NCBI GenBank assembly: GCA_022414725.1
Contig: CM039465.1
Location: 2,432,039 to 2,496,038, forward strand
From: Microglena sp. YARC
Taxonomy: Eukaryota > Chlorophyta > Chlorophyceae > Chlamydomonadales > Chlamydomonadaceae
Direction: 5' to 3'
Length of the DNA: 64,000 bases
Part shown: positions 12,001 to 24,500 of the stretch, piece after piece
Position numbering within the stretch: position 1 is the first letter of the stretch
Layout of the letters: each line of letters begins with the position of its first letter
Program-made: the position numbers and the translations under genes
Notes under the pieces: model-generated
What the model saw: the letters and a program-made list of their open reading frames with translations, nothing else
Databases searched by the model: none
What the model was told of the DNA's origin: nothing

Positions 12001-15000
12001 AGGTATCAGTTCAACTTGCTTGGCTAGTGCTGGCAAGGTAAATCAGTTTCACTGCTTGGCTAGTGCTTTGGCAAGGTATGCAGTTTCCTTGGCTTGGCTA
12101 GTGCTTGGCAAGGTAAATCAGTCACTTGCTTGGCTAGTGCTGGAAGGTATCAGTTCACTTGCATTGGCTAGTGTGTGGCAAAGTATGCAAGTTCACTTGC
12201 TTTGCTAGTGCTTGGCAAGGAATCAGTTCACTTGCTTGGCTAGTGCTTTGCAGGTATCAGTTGCTTGGCTAGTCTTGGCGAAAGGTATCAGTTTTCATTT
12301 GCTTGGCTAGTGCTTGGCAAGTATCAGTTCACTTGCTTGGCTAGTGCTTGCATCAGTTCACTTGCTTGGTGGTTACAGTTCAACTTTGCTTGGCTATGCT
12401 TGCAAGGTATCAGTTTCACTTGCTTTGGCTAGTGCTTGGGCAAGGTATGTTCACTTGCTTGGCTAGTGCTTGGCAAGGTACTCAGTTCACTTGCTTGGCT
12501 AGTGCTATTGGCAGGTATCAGTTTCACTTGCTTGTGCTTGCTTGGCTAGTGCTTGCTATGTGCTTTGGCAAGGTATCAGTTCACATTGCTTGGCTAGTGC
12601 TTGGAAAGGTTATGAGTTTCACTTGCTTAGTGCCTTAGTTAGTTCAAGTTGTTGGCTAGTTGTTGCTAAGTATCAAGTTCATTGCTTGGCTACTTGTTTC
12701 ACTTGCTTTGGCTAGTGCTTGGCAAGGTATCTAGTTTCCACATTGCTTGGCTAGTGGCTTGGGGCAGGTCAGTTTCACTGCTTGGCTAGTGCTGTGAAAG
12801 GTATCAGCTTGGCTAGTGATTGGCAGGTTATAGTTCACTGTTGCTTGGCTAGTGCTTGCAAGGTATCATGTTCACTTGCTTGGCTGCTTGGCAAGGTATT
12901 CAGTTACTTGGCTGCTGGCTCACTTTGCTTGGCTAGTGCCTTGGCAAGGGTATCAGTTCACTTGCTTGGCTAGTTGCTTGGCAAGGGTTTCACTTGCTTT
13001 GGCTAGTGCTTGGAAGGTATCAGTTCAACGCTTGCTTGGCTAGTGCTGGCAAGGTGGCAACAGGTATCAGTTCAACTTGCTGGGCTAGTGCCTTGGCAAG
13101 GTATAAGTTCCTTTTGCTTAGGCTAGTTGGCAAGGTTTGAAATAATCCAGTTTCACTTGCTTGGCTAGGCTAAGGTATCACTTGCTTTGGTAGTGGCTTC
13201 AAGGTATCAGTTCATTGCTTGGCTAGTGCTTGGCAGGTATCCAGTTCACCGGTTGCTATGGCTAATGCTTAGCAAGGTAAACAGTTTTCACTTTGCTTGG
13301 CAGTGCTTGGCACTTGCTTGCTATGAAGGTATCAGTTCACTTGCTTGGCTAGTGCTGGTTATCAGTTTCACTTTGCCTTGGACTAGTGCTGTGGGAAGAG
13401 TATCAGTTCAACTTGCTGGACTGGCAGGTAAGTTCACTTGCTGCTTTGGGCAAGGTATCAGTTCACTTCCTTGGTAGTGCTTGGCCAAGGTATCAGTTCA
13501 ACTTGCTTTGGCTAGTGCTTGGCAAAGGTATAAGTTCCTTGCTTGGCTAGTGCTTGGCAAGGTTAATCAGTTCACTTGCTGGCTAGTGCTTGGCAACGGT
13601 ATCAGTTCAACTTGCTTGCTAAGTGCTTGGCAAGGTATCAGTTCACTTGCTTGGTTCTCTAGTGCTTGGCAAGGTATCAAGTTTCACTTGCTTTGGCTAG
13701 TGCTTGGCAAGGTATCAGTTCACTTGCTTGGCTAGTGCTTGGCAAATCTTTTTGGCAAGGTTCAGTTCACCTTGCTTGGGCTAGTGCTTGGCATAGGTAT
13801 CAGTTCACATTGCTTGGCTTAGTGCTTGGCAATGTATCAGTTCAGTTCACTTGCCTTGCTTAAGTGCTTGGCAAGGTATCAGTTCACTTGCTTGGCTAGT
13901 GCTTGGCAAGGTATCAGTTCACTTTGCTTGGCTAGTGCTTGGCTTGGCAAGGTATCAGTTCAGTTCACTTGCTTGGCTAGTGCTTGGCAAGGTATCAGTT
14001 CCACGTTGCTTTTGGCTAGTGCTTGGAAAACGTATCAGTTCACTTGCTTGCTTAGTGTTGGCAAGGTGGCAAGGTTCAGTTCACTTGCCTTGGCTAGTGC
14101 CTTGCAAGGTTGGCTAGTTCACTTGCTTGTCTAGTGCTTGGCAAGGTATCAGTTCACGTTGGCTTGCTAGTGCTTGGCAAGGTATCAGTTCACTTTGCTT
14201 GGCTAGTGCTGTCTTGGCAAGGTATCAGTTTCACTTGCTTGGCTAGTGCTTGGCAAGGTATCAGTTCACGTTGCTTGGCTAGTGCTTGGCAAGGTTATCA
14301 GTTTGCACTTGCTTGGCTAGTGCTTGGCAAAGGTATGCAGTTCACTTGCATGGCTCGGCTAGTGCTTGGCAGGCAAGCGTATGCAGTTCACTGCTTGCCA
14401 AGCGGCACTTCCCTTGGCTATGTATCAAGGCTAGTGCTTCTCAAGTTCACTTGCAAGGCTTAGTCAGTGTCTTTGGCAAGGTATCAGTTCACTGCTTGGC
14501 TAGTGCAAGGTAATCGAGTTCACTTTGCTTTGCTAAGTGCTTGTGCAAGCAAGCTTGGCAAGGGTTGTCATTTCTATGGCCAGGTACTTTGCTTGGCTAG
14601 TGCTTGGCAAGGTAGTGCTCAGTGCTTGGCAAGTATCAGTTCACTTTGCTTGGCTCTTCTCACTTGCTTGGTATCAGTTCACTTGCTTGGCAAGGTATCA
14701 GTTCGAAACTGCACTGCGTGATGCTAAGAGTGCTTGGCCAGTTCACTTGCTTGCTAGTGCTTGGCAAGGTATCAGTTCACTTGCTTTGGCTAGTGCTTGG
14801 CAAGGTATCAGTTTCACTTGCTTGGGCTAGTCAGCTTGCAGTTCACTTGCCTCAGGTAAGATTTGCTAGTGCTAATGGCAGGTATCAGTTCACTGCTTTG
14901 GCTAGTGCTTGGCAAGGTATCAGTTCACTTGCTTGGCTAGTGCTTGGCAAGGTATCAGTTCACTTGCTTGCTAGTGCCTTGGCAAGGTATCAGTTCATGC

Positions 15001-15370
15001 TTGCTTGCTTGGCTACGGGGCAAAACACAAGTGCTTGGCAAGGGTATCAGTTCACTTGCTTGGCTAGATGCTGGATCAAGGTATGCATTCACTTGCTTGC
15101 TAGTGCTTGGCAAGGTATCAGTTCACTTTGCTTGGCTAGTGCTATGGCAAGGTATCAGTTCAACTTGCTTGCTTGCTTGGCAGTTTAGCTTGCTTAGTTG
15201 TTGGCCAAGGTATCAGTTCAACTTGCCTTGGCTAGTGCTTGGCAAGCGTATCAGTTTCACTTGCTTGGCTAGTGCTTGGCAAGGTATCAGTTCACTTGCT
15301 TGGCTAGTGCCTTTGGCAAGGTATCAGTTCAATAACTTGCTTGGCTAGTGCTTGGCAAGGTATCAGTTCA
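9001..15370 (+). repeat. 35-bp satellite array, corrupted plus-orientation block after the gap
   Basis: The unit is now on the plus strand (GTTCACTTGC...). Copies next to the gap are heavily distorted, mainly by extra bases inside homopolymers, and they improve gradually until about 15370. Between 9600 and 15300 most units can still be aligned one by one, with one or several indels each. Open frames of 60-188 codons in this stretch are frame-shifted satellite translations rich in LAWLVLGKVS-like or QFTCLASAWQG-like strings and are not genes. Confidence 0.92.
9061..9330 (+). repeat. Homopolymer-expanded satellite copies
   Basis: This stretch looks like a new low-complexity element, with runs of 9-15 T, G, C or A. 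Collapsing each run to one base gives the satellite unit collapsed in the same way, in order and for consecutive copies (for example GCTAGTGCTGCAG then TATCAGTCACTGC). It is therefore satellite with grossly miscalled run lengths, not a separate element. Confidence 0.9.
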
Positions 15371-18300
15371 CTTGCTTTGGCTAGTGCTTGGCAAGGTATC
15401 AGTTCACTTGCTTGGCTAGTGCTTGGCAAGGTATCAGTTCACTTGCTTGGCTAGTGCTTGGCAAGGTATCAGTTCACTTGCTTGGCTAGTGCTTGGCAAG
15501 GTATCAGTTCACAATTGCTGGCTAGTGCTTGGCAAGGTATCAGTTCACTTGCTTGGCTAGTGCTTGGCAAGGTATCAGTTCACTTGCTTGGCTAGTGCTT
15601 GGCAAGGTATCAGTTCACTTGCTTGGCTAGTGCTTGGCAAGGTATCAGTTCACTTGCTTGGCTAGTGCTTGGCAAGGTATCAGTTCACTTGCTTGGCTAG
15701 TGCTTGGCAAGGTATCAGTTCACTTGCCTTGGCTAGTGCTTGGCAAGGTATCAGTTCACTTGCTTGGCTAGTGCTTGGCAAGGTATCAGTTCACTTGCTT
15801 GGGGCTAGTGCTTGGCAAGGTATCCAGTTCACTTGCTTGGCTAGTGCTTGGCAAGGTATCAGTTCACTTGCTTGGCTAGTGCTTGGCAAGGTATCAGTTC
15901 ACTTGCTTGGCTAGTGCTTGGCAAGGTATCAGTTCACTTGCTTGGCTAGTGCTTGGCAAGGTATCAGTTCACTTGCTTGGCTAGTGCTTGGCAAGGTATC
16001 AGTTCACTTGCTTGGCTAGTGCTTGGCAAGGTATCAGTTCACTTGCTTGGCTAGTGCTTGGCAAGGTATCAGTTCACTTGCTTGGCTAGTGCTTGGCAAG
16101 GTATCAGTTCACTTGCTTGGCTAGTGCTTGGCAAGGTATCAGTTCACTTGCTTGGCTAGTGCTTGGCAAGGTATCAGTTCACTTGCTTGGCTAGTGCTTG
16201 GCAAGGTATCAGTTCACTTGCTTGGCTAGTGCTTGGCAGGTATCAGTTCACTTGCTTGGCTAGTGCTTGGCAAGGTATCAGTTCACTTGCTTGGCTAGTG
16301 CTTGGCAAGGTATCAGTTCACTTTGCTTGGCTAGTGCTTGGCAAGGTATCAGTTCACTTGCTTGGCTAGTGCTTGGCAAGGTATCAGTTCACTTGCTTGG
16401 CTAGTGCTTGGCAAGGTATCAGTTCACTGCTTGGCTAGTGCTTGGCAAGGTATCAGTTCACTTGCTTGGCTAGTGCTTGGGCAAGGTATCAGTTCACTTG
16501 CTTGGCTAGTGCTTGGCAAGGTATCAGTTCACTTGCTTGGCTAGTGCTTGGCAAGGTATCAGTTCACTTGCTTGGCTAGTGCTTGGCAAGGTATCAGTTC
16601 ACTTTGCTTGGCTAGTGCTTGGCAAGGTATCAGTTCACTTGCTTGGCTAGTGCTTGGCAAGGTATCAGTTCACTTGCTTGGCTAGTGCTTGGCAAGGTAT
16701 CAGTTCACTTGCTTGGCTAGTGCTTGCAAGGTATCAGTTTCACTTGCTTGGCTAGTGCTTGGCAAGGTATCAGTTCACTTGCTTGGCTAGTGCTTGGCAA
16801 GGTATCAGTTCACTTGCTTGGCTAGTGCTTGGCAAGGTATCAGTTCACTTGCTTGGCTAGTGCTTGGCAAGGTATCAGTTCACTTGCTTGGCTAGTGCTT
16901 GGCAAGGTATCAGTTCACTTGCTTGGCTAGTGCTTGGCAAGGTATCAGTTCACTTGCTTGGCTAGTGCTTGGCAAGGTATCAGTTTCACTTGCTTGGCTA
17001 GTGCTTGGCAAGGTATCAGTTCACTTGCTTGGCTAGTGCTTGGCAAGGTATCAGTTCACTTGCTTGGCTAGTGCTTGGCAAGGTATCAGTTCACTTGCTT
17101 GGCTAGTGCTTGGCAAGGTATCAGTTCACTTGCTTGGCTAGTGCTTGGCAAGGTATCAGTTCACTTGCTTGGCTAGTGCTTGGCAAGGTATCAGTTCACT
17201 TGCTTGGCTAGTGCTTGGCAAGGTATCAGTTCACTTGCTTGGCTAGTGCTTGGCAAGGTATCAGTTCACTTGCTTGGCTAGTGCTTGGCAAGGTATCAGT
17301 TCACTTGCTTGGCTAGTGCTTGGCAAGGTATCAGTTCACTTGCTTGGCTAGTGCTTGGCAAGGTATCAGTTCACTTGCTTGGCTAGTGCTTGGCAAGGTA
17401 TCAGTTCACTTGCTTGGCTAGTGCTTGGCAAGGTATCAGTTCACTTGCTTGGCTAGTGCTTGGCAAGGTATCAGTTCACTTGCTTGGCTAGTGCTTGGCA
17501 AGGTATCAGTTCACTTGCTTGGCTAGTGCTTGGCAAGGGTATCAGTTCACTTGCTTGGCTAGTGCTTGGCAAGGTATCAGTTCACTTGCTTGGCTAGTGC
17601 TTGGCAAGGTATGGCAGTTCACTTGCTTGGCTAGTGCTTGGCAAGGTATCAGTTCACTTGCTTGGCTAGTGCTTGGCAAGGTATCAGTTCACTTGCTTGG
17701 CTAGTGCTTGGCAAGGTATCAGTTCACTTGCTTGGCTAGTGCTTGGCAAGGTATCAGTTCACTTGCTTGGCTAGTGCTTGGCAAAGGTATCAGTTCACTT
17801 GCTTGGCTAGTGCTTGGCAAGGTATCAGTTCACTTGCTTGGCTAGTGGCTTGGCAAGGTATCAGTTCACTTGCTTGGCTAGTGCTTGGCAAGGTATCAGT
17901 TCACTTGCTTGGCTAGTGCTTGGCAAGGTATCAGTTCACTTGCTTGGCTAGTGCTTGGCAAGGTATCAGTTCACTTGCTTGGCTAGTGCTTGGCAAGGTA
18001 TCAGTTCACTTGCTTGGCTAGTGCTTGGCAAGGTATCAGTTCACTTGCTTGGCTAGTGCTTGGCAAGGTATCAGTTCACTTGCTTGGCTAGTGCTTGGCA
18101 AGGTATCAGTTCACTTGCTTGGCTAGTGCTTGGCAAGGTATCAGTTCACTTGCTTGGCTAGTGCTTGGCAAGGTATCAGTTCACTTGCTTGGCTAGTGCT
18201 TGGCAAGGTATCAGTTCACTTGCTTGGCTAGTGCTTGGCAAGGTATCAGTTCACTTGCTTGGCTAGTGCTTGGCAAGGTATCAGTTCACTTGCTTGGCTA

Positions 18301-18587
18301 GTGCTTGGCAAGGTATCAGTTCACTTGCTTGGCTAGTGCTTGGCAAGGTATCAGTTCACTTGCTTGGCTAGTGCTTGGCAAGGTATCAGTTCACTTGCTT
18401 GGCTAGTGCTTGGCAAGGTATCAGTTCACTTGCTTGGCTAGTGCTTGGCAAGGTATCAGTTCACTTGCTTGGCTAGTGCTTGGCAAGGTATCAGTTCACT
18501 TGCTTGGCTAGTGCTTGGCAAGGTATCAGTTCACTTGCTTGGCTAGTGCTTGGCAAGGTATCAGTTCACTTGCTTGGCTAGTGCTTG
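15371..18587 (+). repeat. 35-bp satellite array, mostly clean with scattered indels
   Basis: About 92 copies. Differences from the consensus are sparse and nearly all single-base length changes: AATTGCTGG near 15515, an extra C near 15727, extra G's near 15803, a missing A near 16238, an extra T near 16323 and 16740, a missing G near 16731, an extra T near 16984, an extra G near 17538, an extra A near 17785 and a missing G at 18587. At 17612 a TATGGCAG replaces TATCAG. No higher-order repeat is visible: the variants do not recur at a fixed interval. Confidence 0.95.
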
Positions 18588-21500
18588 CAAGGTATCAGTT
18601 CACTTGCTTGGCTAGTGCTTGGCAAGGTATCAGTTCACTTGCTTGGCTAGTGCTTGGCAAGGTATCAGTTCACTTGCTTGGCTAGTGCTTGGCAAGGTAT
18701 CAGTTCACTTGCTTGGCTAGTGCTTGGCAAGGTATCAGTTCACTTGCTTGGCTAGTGCTTGGCAAGGTATCAGTTCACTTGCTTGGCTAGTGCTTGGCAA
18801 GGTATCAGTTCACTTGCTTGGCTAGTGCTTGGCAAGGTATCAGTTCACTTGCTTGGCTAGTGCTTGGCAAGGTATCAGTTCACTTGCTTGGCTAGTGCTT
18901 GGCAAGGTATCAGTTCACTTGCTTGGCTAGTGCTTGGCAAGGTATCAGTTCACTTGCTTGGCTAGTGCTTGGCAAGGTATCAGTTCACTTGCTTGGCTAG
19001 TGCTTGGCAAGGTATCAGTTCACTTGCTTGGCTAGTGCTTGGCAAGGTATCAGTTCACTTGCTTGGCTAGTGCTTGGCAAGGTATCAGTTCACTTGCTTG
19101 GCTAGTGCTTGGCAAGGTATCAGTTCACTTGCTTGGCTAGTGCTTGGCAAGGTATCAGTTCACTTGCTTGGCTAGTGCTTGGCAAGGTATCAGTTCACTT
19201 GCTTGGCTAGTGCTTGGCAAGGTATCAGTTCACTTGCTTGGCTAGTGCTTGGCAAGGTATCAGTTCACTTGCTTGGCTAGTGCTTGGCAAGGTATCAGTT
19301 CACTTGCTTGGCTAGTGCTTGGCAAGGTATCAGTTCACTTGCTTGGCTAGTGCTTGGCAAGGTATCAGTTCACTTGCTTGGCTAGTGCTTGGCAAGGTAT
19401 CAGTTCACTTGCTTGGCTAGTGCTTGGCAAGGTATCAGTTCACTTGCTTGGCTAGTGCTTGGCAAGGTATCAGTTCACTTGCTTGGCTAGTGCTTGGCAA
19501 GGTATCAGTTCACTTGCTTGGCTAGTGCTTGGCAAGGTATCAGTTCACTTGCTTGGCTAGTGCTTGGCAAGGTATCAGTTCACTTGCTTGGCTAGTGCTT
19601 GGCAAGGTATCAGTTCACTTGCTTGGCTAGTGCTTGGCAAGGTATCAGTTCACTTGCTTGGCTAGTGCTTGGCAAGGTATCAGTTCACTTGCTTGGCTAG
19701 TGCTTGGCAAGGTATCAGTTCACTTGCTTGGCTAGTGCTTGGCAAGGTATCAGTTCACTTGCTTGGCTAGTGCTTGGCAAGGTATCAGTTCACTTGCTTG
19801 GCTAGTGCTTGGCAAGGTATCAGTTCACTTGCTTGGCTAGTGCTTGGCAAGGTATCAGTTCACTTGCTTGGCTAGTGCTTGGCAAGGTATCAGTTCACTT
19901 GCTTGGCTAGTGCTTGGCAAGGTATCAGTTCACTTGCTTGGCTAGTGCTTGGCAAGGTATCAGTTCACTTGCTTGGCTAGTGCTTGGCAAGGTATCAGTT
20001 CACTTGCTTGGCTAGTGCTTGGCAAGGTATCAGTTCACTTGCTTGGCTAGTGCTTGGCAAGGTATCAGTTCACTTGCTTGGCTAGTGCTTGGCAAGGTAT
20101 CAGTTCACTTGCTTGGCTAGTGCTTGGCAAGGTATCAGTTCACTTGCTTGGCTAGTGCTTGGCAAGGTATCAGTTCACTTGCTTGGCTAGTGCTTGGCAA
20201 GGTATCAGTTCACTTGCTTGGCTAGTGCTTGGCAAGGTATCAGTTCACTTGCTTGGCTAGTGCTTGGCAAGGTATCAGTTCACTTGCTTGGCTAGTGCTT
20301 GGCAAGGTATCAGTTCACTTGCTTGGCTAGTGCTTGGCAAGGTATCAGTTCACTTGCTTGGCTAGTGCTTGGCAAGGTATCAGTTCACTTGCTTGGCTAG
20401 TGCTTGGCAAGGTATCAGTTCACTTGCTTGGCTAGTGCTTGGCAAGGTATCAGTTCACTTGCTTGGCTAGTGCTTGGCAAGGTATCAGTTCACTTGCTTG
20501 GCTAGTGCTTGGCAAGGTATCAGTTCACTTGCTTGGCTAGTGCTTGGCAAGGTATCAGTTCACTTGCTTGGCTAGTGCTTGGCAAGGTATCAGTTCACTT
20601 GCTTGGCTAGTGCTTGGCAAGGTATCAGTTCACTTGCTTGGCTAGTGCTTGGCAAGGTATCAGTTCACTTGCTTGGCTAGTGCTTGGCAAGGTATCAGTT
20701 CACTTGCTTGGCTAGTGCTTGGCAAGGTATCAGTTCACTTGCTTGGCTAGTGCTTGGCAAGGTATCAGTTCACTTGCTTGGCTAGTGCTTGGCAAGGTAT
20801 CAGTTCACTTGCTTGGCTAGTGCTTGGCAAGGTATCAGTTCACTTGCTTGGCTAGTGCTTGGCAAGGTATCAGTTCACTTGCTTGGCTAGTGCTTGGCAA
20901 GGTATCAGTTCACTTGCTTGGCTAGTGCTTGGCAAGGTATCAGTTCACTTGCTTGGCTAGTGCTTGGCAAGGTATCAGTTCACTTGCTTGGCTAGTGCTT
21001 GGCAAGGTATCAGTTCACTTGCTTGGCTAGTGCTTGGCAAGGTATCAGTTCACTTGCTTGGCTAGTGCTTGGCAAGGTATCAGTTCACTTGCTTGGCTAG
21101 TGCTTGGCAAGGTATCAGTTCACTTGCTTGGCTAGTGCTTGGCAAGGTATCAGTTCACTTGCTTGGCTAGTGCTTGGCAAGGTATCAGTTCACTTGCTTG
21201 GCTAGTGCTTGGCAAGGTATCAGTTCACTTGCTTGGCTAGTGCTTGGCAAGGTATCAGTTCACTTGCTTGGCTAGTGCTTGGCAAGGTATCAGTTCACTT
21301 GCTTGGCTAGTGCTTGGCAAGGTATCAGTTCACTTGCTTGGCTAGTGCTTGGCAAGGTATCAGTTCACTTGCTTGGCTAGTGCTTGGCAAGGTATCAGTT
21401 CACTTGCTTGGCTAGTGCTTGGCAAGGTATCAGTTCACTTGCTTGGCTAGTGCTTGGCAAGGTATCAGTTCACTTGCTTGGCTAGTGCTTGGCAAGGTAT

Positions 21501-24500
21501 CAGTTCACTTGCTTGGCTAGTGCTTGGCAAGGTATCAGTTCACTTGCTTGGCTAGTGCTTGGCAAGGTATCAGTTCACTTGCTTGGCTAGTGCTTGGCAA
21601 GGTATCAGTTCACTTGCTTGGCTAGTGCTTGGCAAGGTATCAGTTCACTTGCTTGGCTAGTGCTTGGCAAGGTATCAGTTCACTTGCTTGGCTAGTGCTT
21701 GGCAAGGTATCAGTTCACTTGCTTGGCTAGTGCTTGGCAAGGTATCAGTTCACTTGCTTGGCTAGTGCTTGGCAAGGTATCAGTTCACTTGCTTGGCTAG
21801 TGCTTGGCAAGGTATCAGTTCACTTGCTTGGCTAGTGCTTGGCAAGGTATCAGTTCACTTGCTTGGCTAGTGCTTGGCAAGGTATCAGTTCACTTGCTTG
21901 GCTAGTGCTTGGCAAGGTATCAGTTCACTTGCTTGGCTAGTGCTTGGCAAGGTATCAGTTCACTTGCTTGGCTAGTGCTTGGCAAGGTATCAGTTCACTT
22001 GCTTGGCTAGTGCTTGGCAAGGTATCAGTTCACTTGCTTGGCTAGTGCTTGGCAAGGTATCAGTTCACTTGCTTGGCTAGTGCTTGGCAAGGTATCAGTT
22101 CACTTGCTTGGCTAGTGCTTGGCAAGGTATCAGTTCACTTGCTTGGCTAGTGCTTGGCAAGGTATCAGTTCACTTGCTTGGCTAGTGCTTGGCAAGGTAT
22201 CAGTTCACTTGCTTGGCTAGTGCTTGGCAAGGTATCAGTTCACTTGCTTGGCTAGTGCTTGGCAAGGTATCAGTTCACTTGCTTGGCTAGTGCTTGGCAA
22301 GGTATCAGTTCACTTGCTTGGCTAGTGCTTGGCAAGGTATCAGTTCACTTGCTTGGCTAGTGCTTGGCAAGGTATCAGTTCACTTGCTTGGCTAGTGCTT
22401 GGCAAGGTATCAGTTCACTTGCTTGGCTAGTGCTTGGCAAGGTATCAGTTCACTTGCTTGGCTAGTGCTTGGCAAGGTATCAGTTCACTTGCTTGGCTAG
22501 TGCTTGGCAAGGTATCAGTTCACTTGCTTGGCTAGTGCTTGGCAAGGTATCAGTTCACTTGCTTGGCTAGTGCTTGGCAAGGTATCAGTTCACTTGCTTG
22601 GCTAGTGCTTGGCAAGGTATCAGTTCACTTGCTTGGCTAGTGCTTGGCAAGGTATCAGTTCACTTGCTTGGCTAGTGCTTGGCAAGGTATCAGTTCACTT
22701 GCTTGGCTAGTGCTTGGCAAGGTATCAGTTCACTTGCTTGGCTAGTGCTTGGCAAGGTATCAGTTCACTTGCTTGGCTAGTGCTTGGCAAGGTATCAGTT
22801 CACTTGCTTGGCTAGTGCTTGGCAAGGTATCAGTTCACTTGCTTGGCTAGTGCTTGGCAAGGTATCAGTTCACTTGCTTGGCTAGTGCTTGGCAAGGTAT
22901 CAGTTCACTTGCTTGGCTAGTGCTTGGCAAGGTATCAGTTCACTTGCTTGGCTAGTGCTTGGCAAGGTATCAGTTCACTTGCTTGGCTAGTGCTTGGCAA
23001 GGTATCAGTTCACTTGCTTGGCTAGTGCTTGGCAAGGTATCAGTTCACTTGCTTGGCTAGTGCTTGGCAAGGTATCAGTTCACTTGCTTGGCTAGTGCTT
23101 GGCAAGGTATCAGTTCACTTGCTTGGCTAGTGCTTGGCAAGGTATCAGTTCACTTGCTTGGCTAGTGCTTGGCAAGGTATCAGTTCACTTGCTTGGCTAG
23201 TGCTTGGCAAGGTATCAGTTCACTTGCTTGGCTAGTGCTTGGCAAGGTATCAGTTCACTTGCTTGGCTAGTGCTTGGCAAGGTATCAGTTCACTTGCTTG
23301 GCTAGTGCTTGGCAAGGTATCAGTTCACTTGCTTGGCTAGTGCTTGGCAAGGTATCAGTTCACTTGCTTGGCTAGTGCTTGGCAAGGTATCAGTTCACTT
23401 GCTTGGCTAGTGCTTGGCAAGGTATCAGTTCACTTGCTTGGCTAGTGCTTGGCAAGGTATCAGTTCACTTGCTTGGCTAGTGCTTGGCAAGGTATCAGTT
23501 CACTTGCTTGGCTAGTGCTTGGCAAGGTATCAGTTCACTTGCTTGGCTAGTGCTTGGCAAGGTATCAGTTCACTTGCTTGGCTAGTGCTTGGCAAGGTAT
23601 CAGTTCACTTGCTTGGCTAGTGCTTGGCAAGGTATCAGTTCACTTGCTTGGCTAGTGCTTGGCAAGGTATCAGTTCACTTGCTTGGCTAGTGCTTGGCAA
23701 GGTATCAGTTCACTTGCTTGGCTAGTGCTTGGCAAGGTATCAGTTCACTTGCTTGGCTAGTGCTTGGCAAGGTATCAGTTCACTTGCTTGGCTAGTGCTT
23801 GGCAAGGTATCAGTTCACTTGCTTGGCTAGTGCTTGGCAAGGTATCAGTTCACTTGCTTGGCTAGTGCTTGGCAAGGTATCAGTTCACTTGCTTGGCTAG
23901 TGCTTGGCAAGGTATCAGTTCACTTGCTTGGCTAGTGCTTGGCAAGGTATCAGTTCACTTGCTTGGCTAGTGCTTGGCAAGGTATCAGTTCACTTGCTTG
24001 GCTAGTGCTTGGCAAGGTATCAGTTCACTTGCTTGGCTAGTGCTTGGCAAGGTATCAGTTCACTTGCTTGGCTAGTGCTTGGCAAGGTATCAGTTCACTT
24101 GCTTGGCTAGTGCTTGGCAAGGTATCAGTTCACTTGCTTGGCTAGTGCTTGGCAAGGTATCAGTTCACTTGCTTGGCTAGTGCTTGGCAAGGTATCAGTT
24201 CACTTGCTTGGCTAGTGCTTGGCAAGGTATCAGTTCACTTGCTTGGCTAGTGCTTGGCAAGGTATCAGTTCACTTGCTTGGCTAGTGCTTGGCAAGGTAT
24301 CAGTTCACTTGCTTGGCTAGTGCTTGGCAAGGTATCAGTTCACTTGCTTGGCTAGTGCTTGGCAAGGTATCAGTTCACTTGCTTGGCTAGTGCTTGGCAA
24401 GGTATCAGTTCACTTGCTTGGCTAGTGCTTGGCAAGGTATCAGTTCACTTGCTTGGCTAGTGCTTGGCAAGGTATCAGTTCACTTGCTTGGCTAGTGCTT

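Noticed and set aside
14622..15188. A 188-codon plus-strand open frame and many others of 60-155 codons between 9500 and 15900.
   Set aside because: All are translations of indel-shifted satellite, starting mostly at TTG or CTG, with no domain or composition of a real protein.
15371..18587. Higher-order repeat built from variant units.
   Set aside because: Variant units do not recur at a constant spacing or in a constant order.
18598..18632. Telomeric repeat or CENP-B box in the unit.
   Set aside because: The unit contains no TTAGGG or TTTAGGG-type run, and no CpG, which a CENP-B box requires. A centromeric role remains possible but nothing in the sequence shows it.
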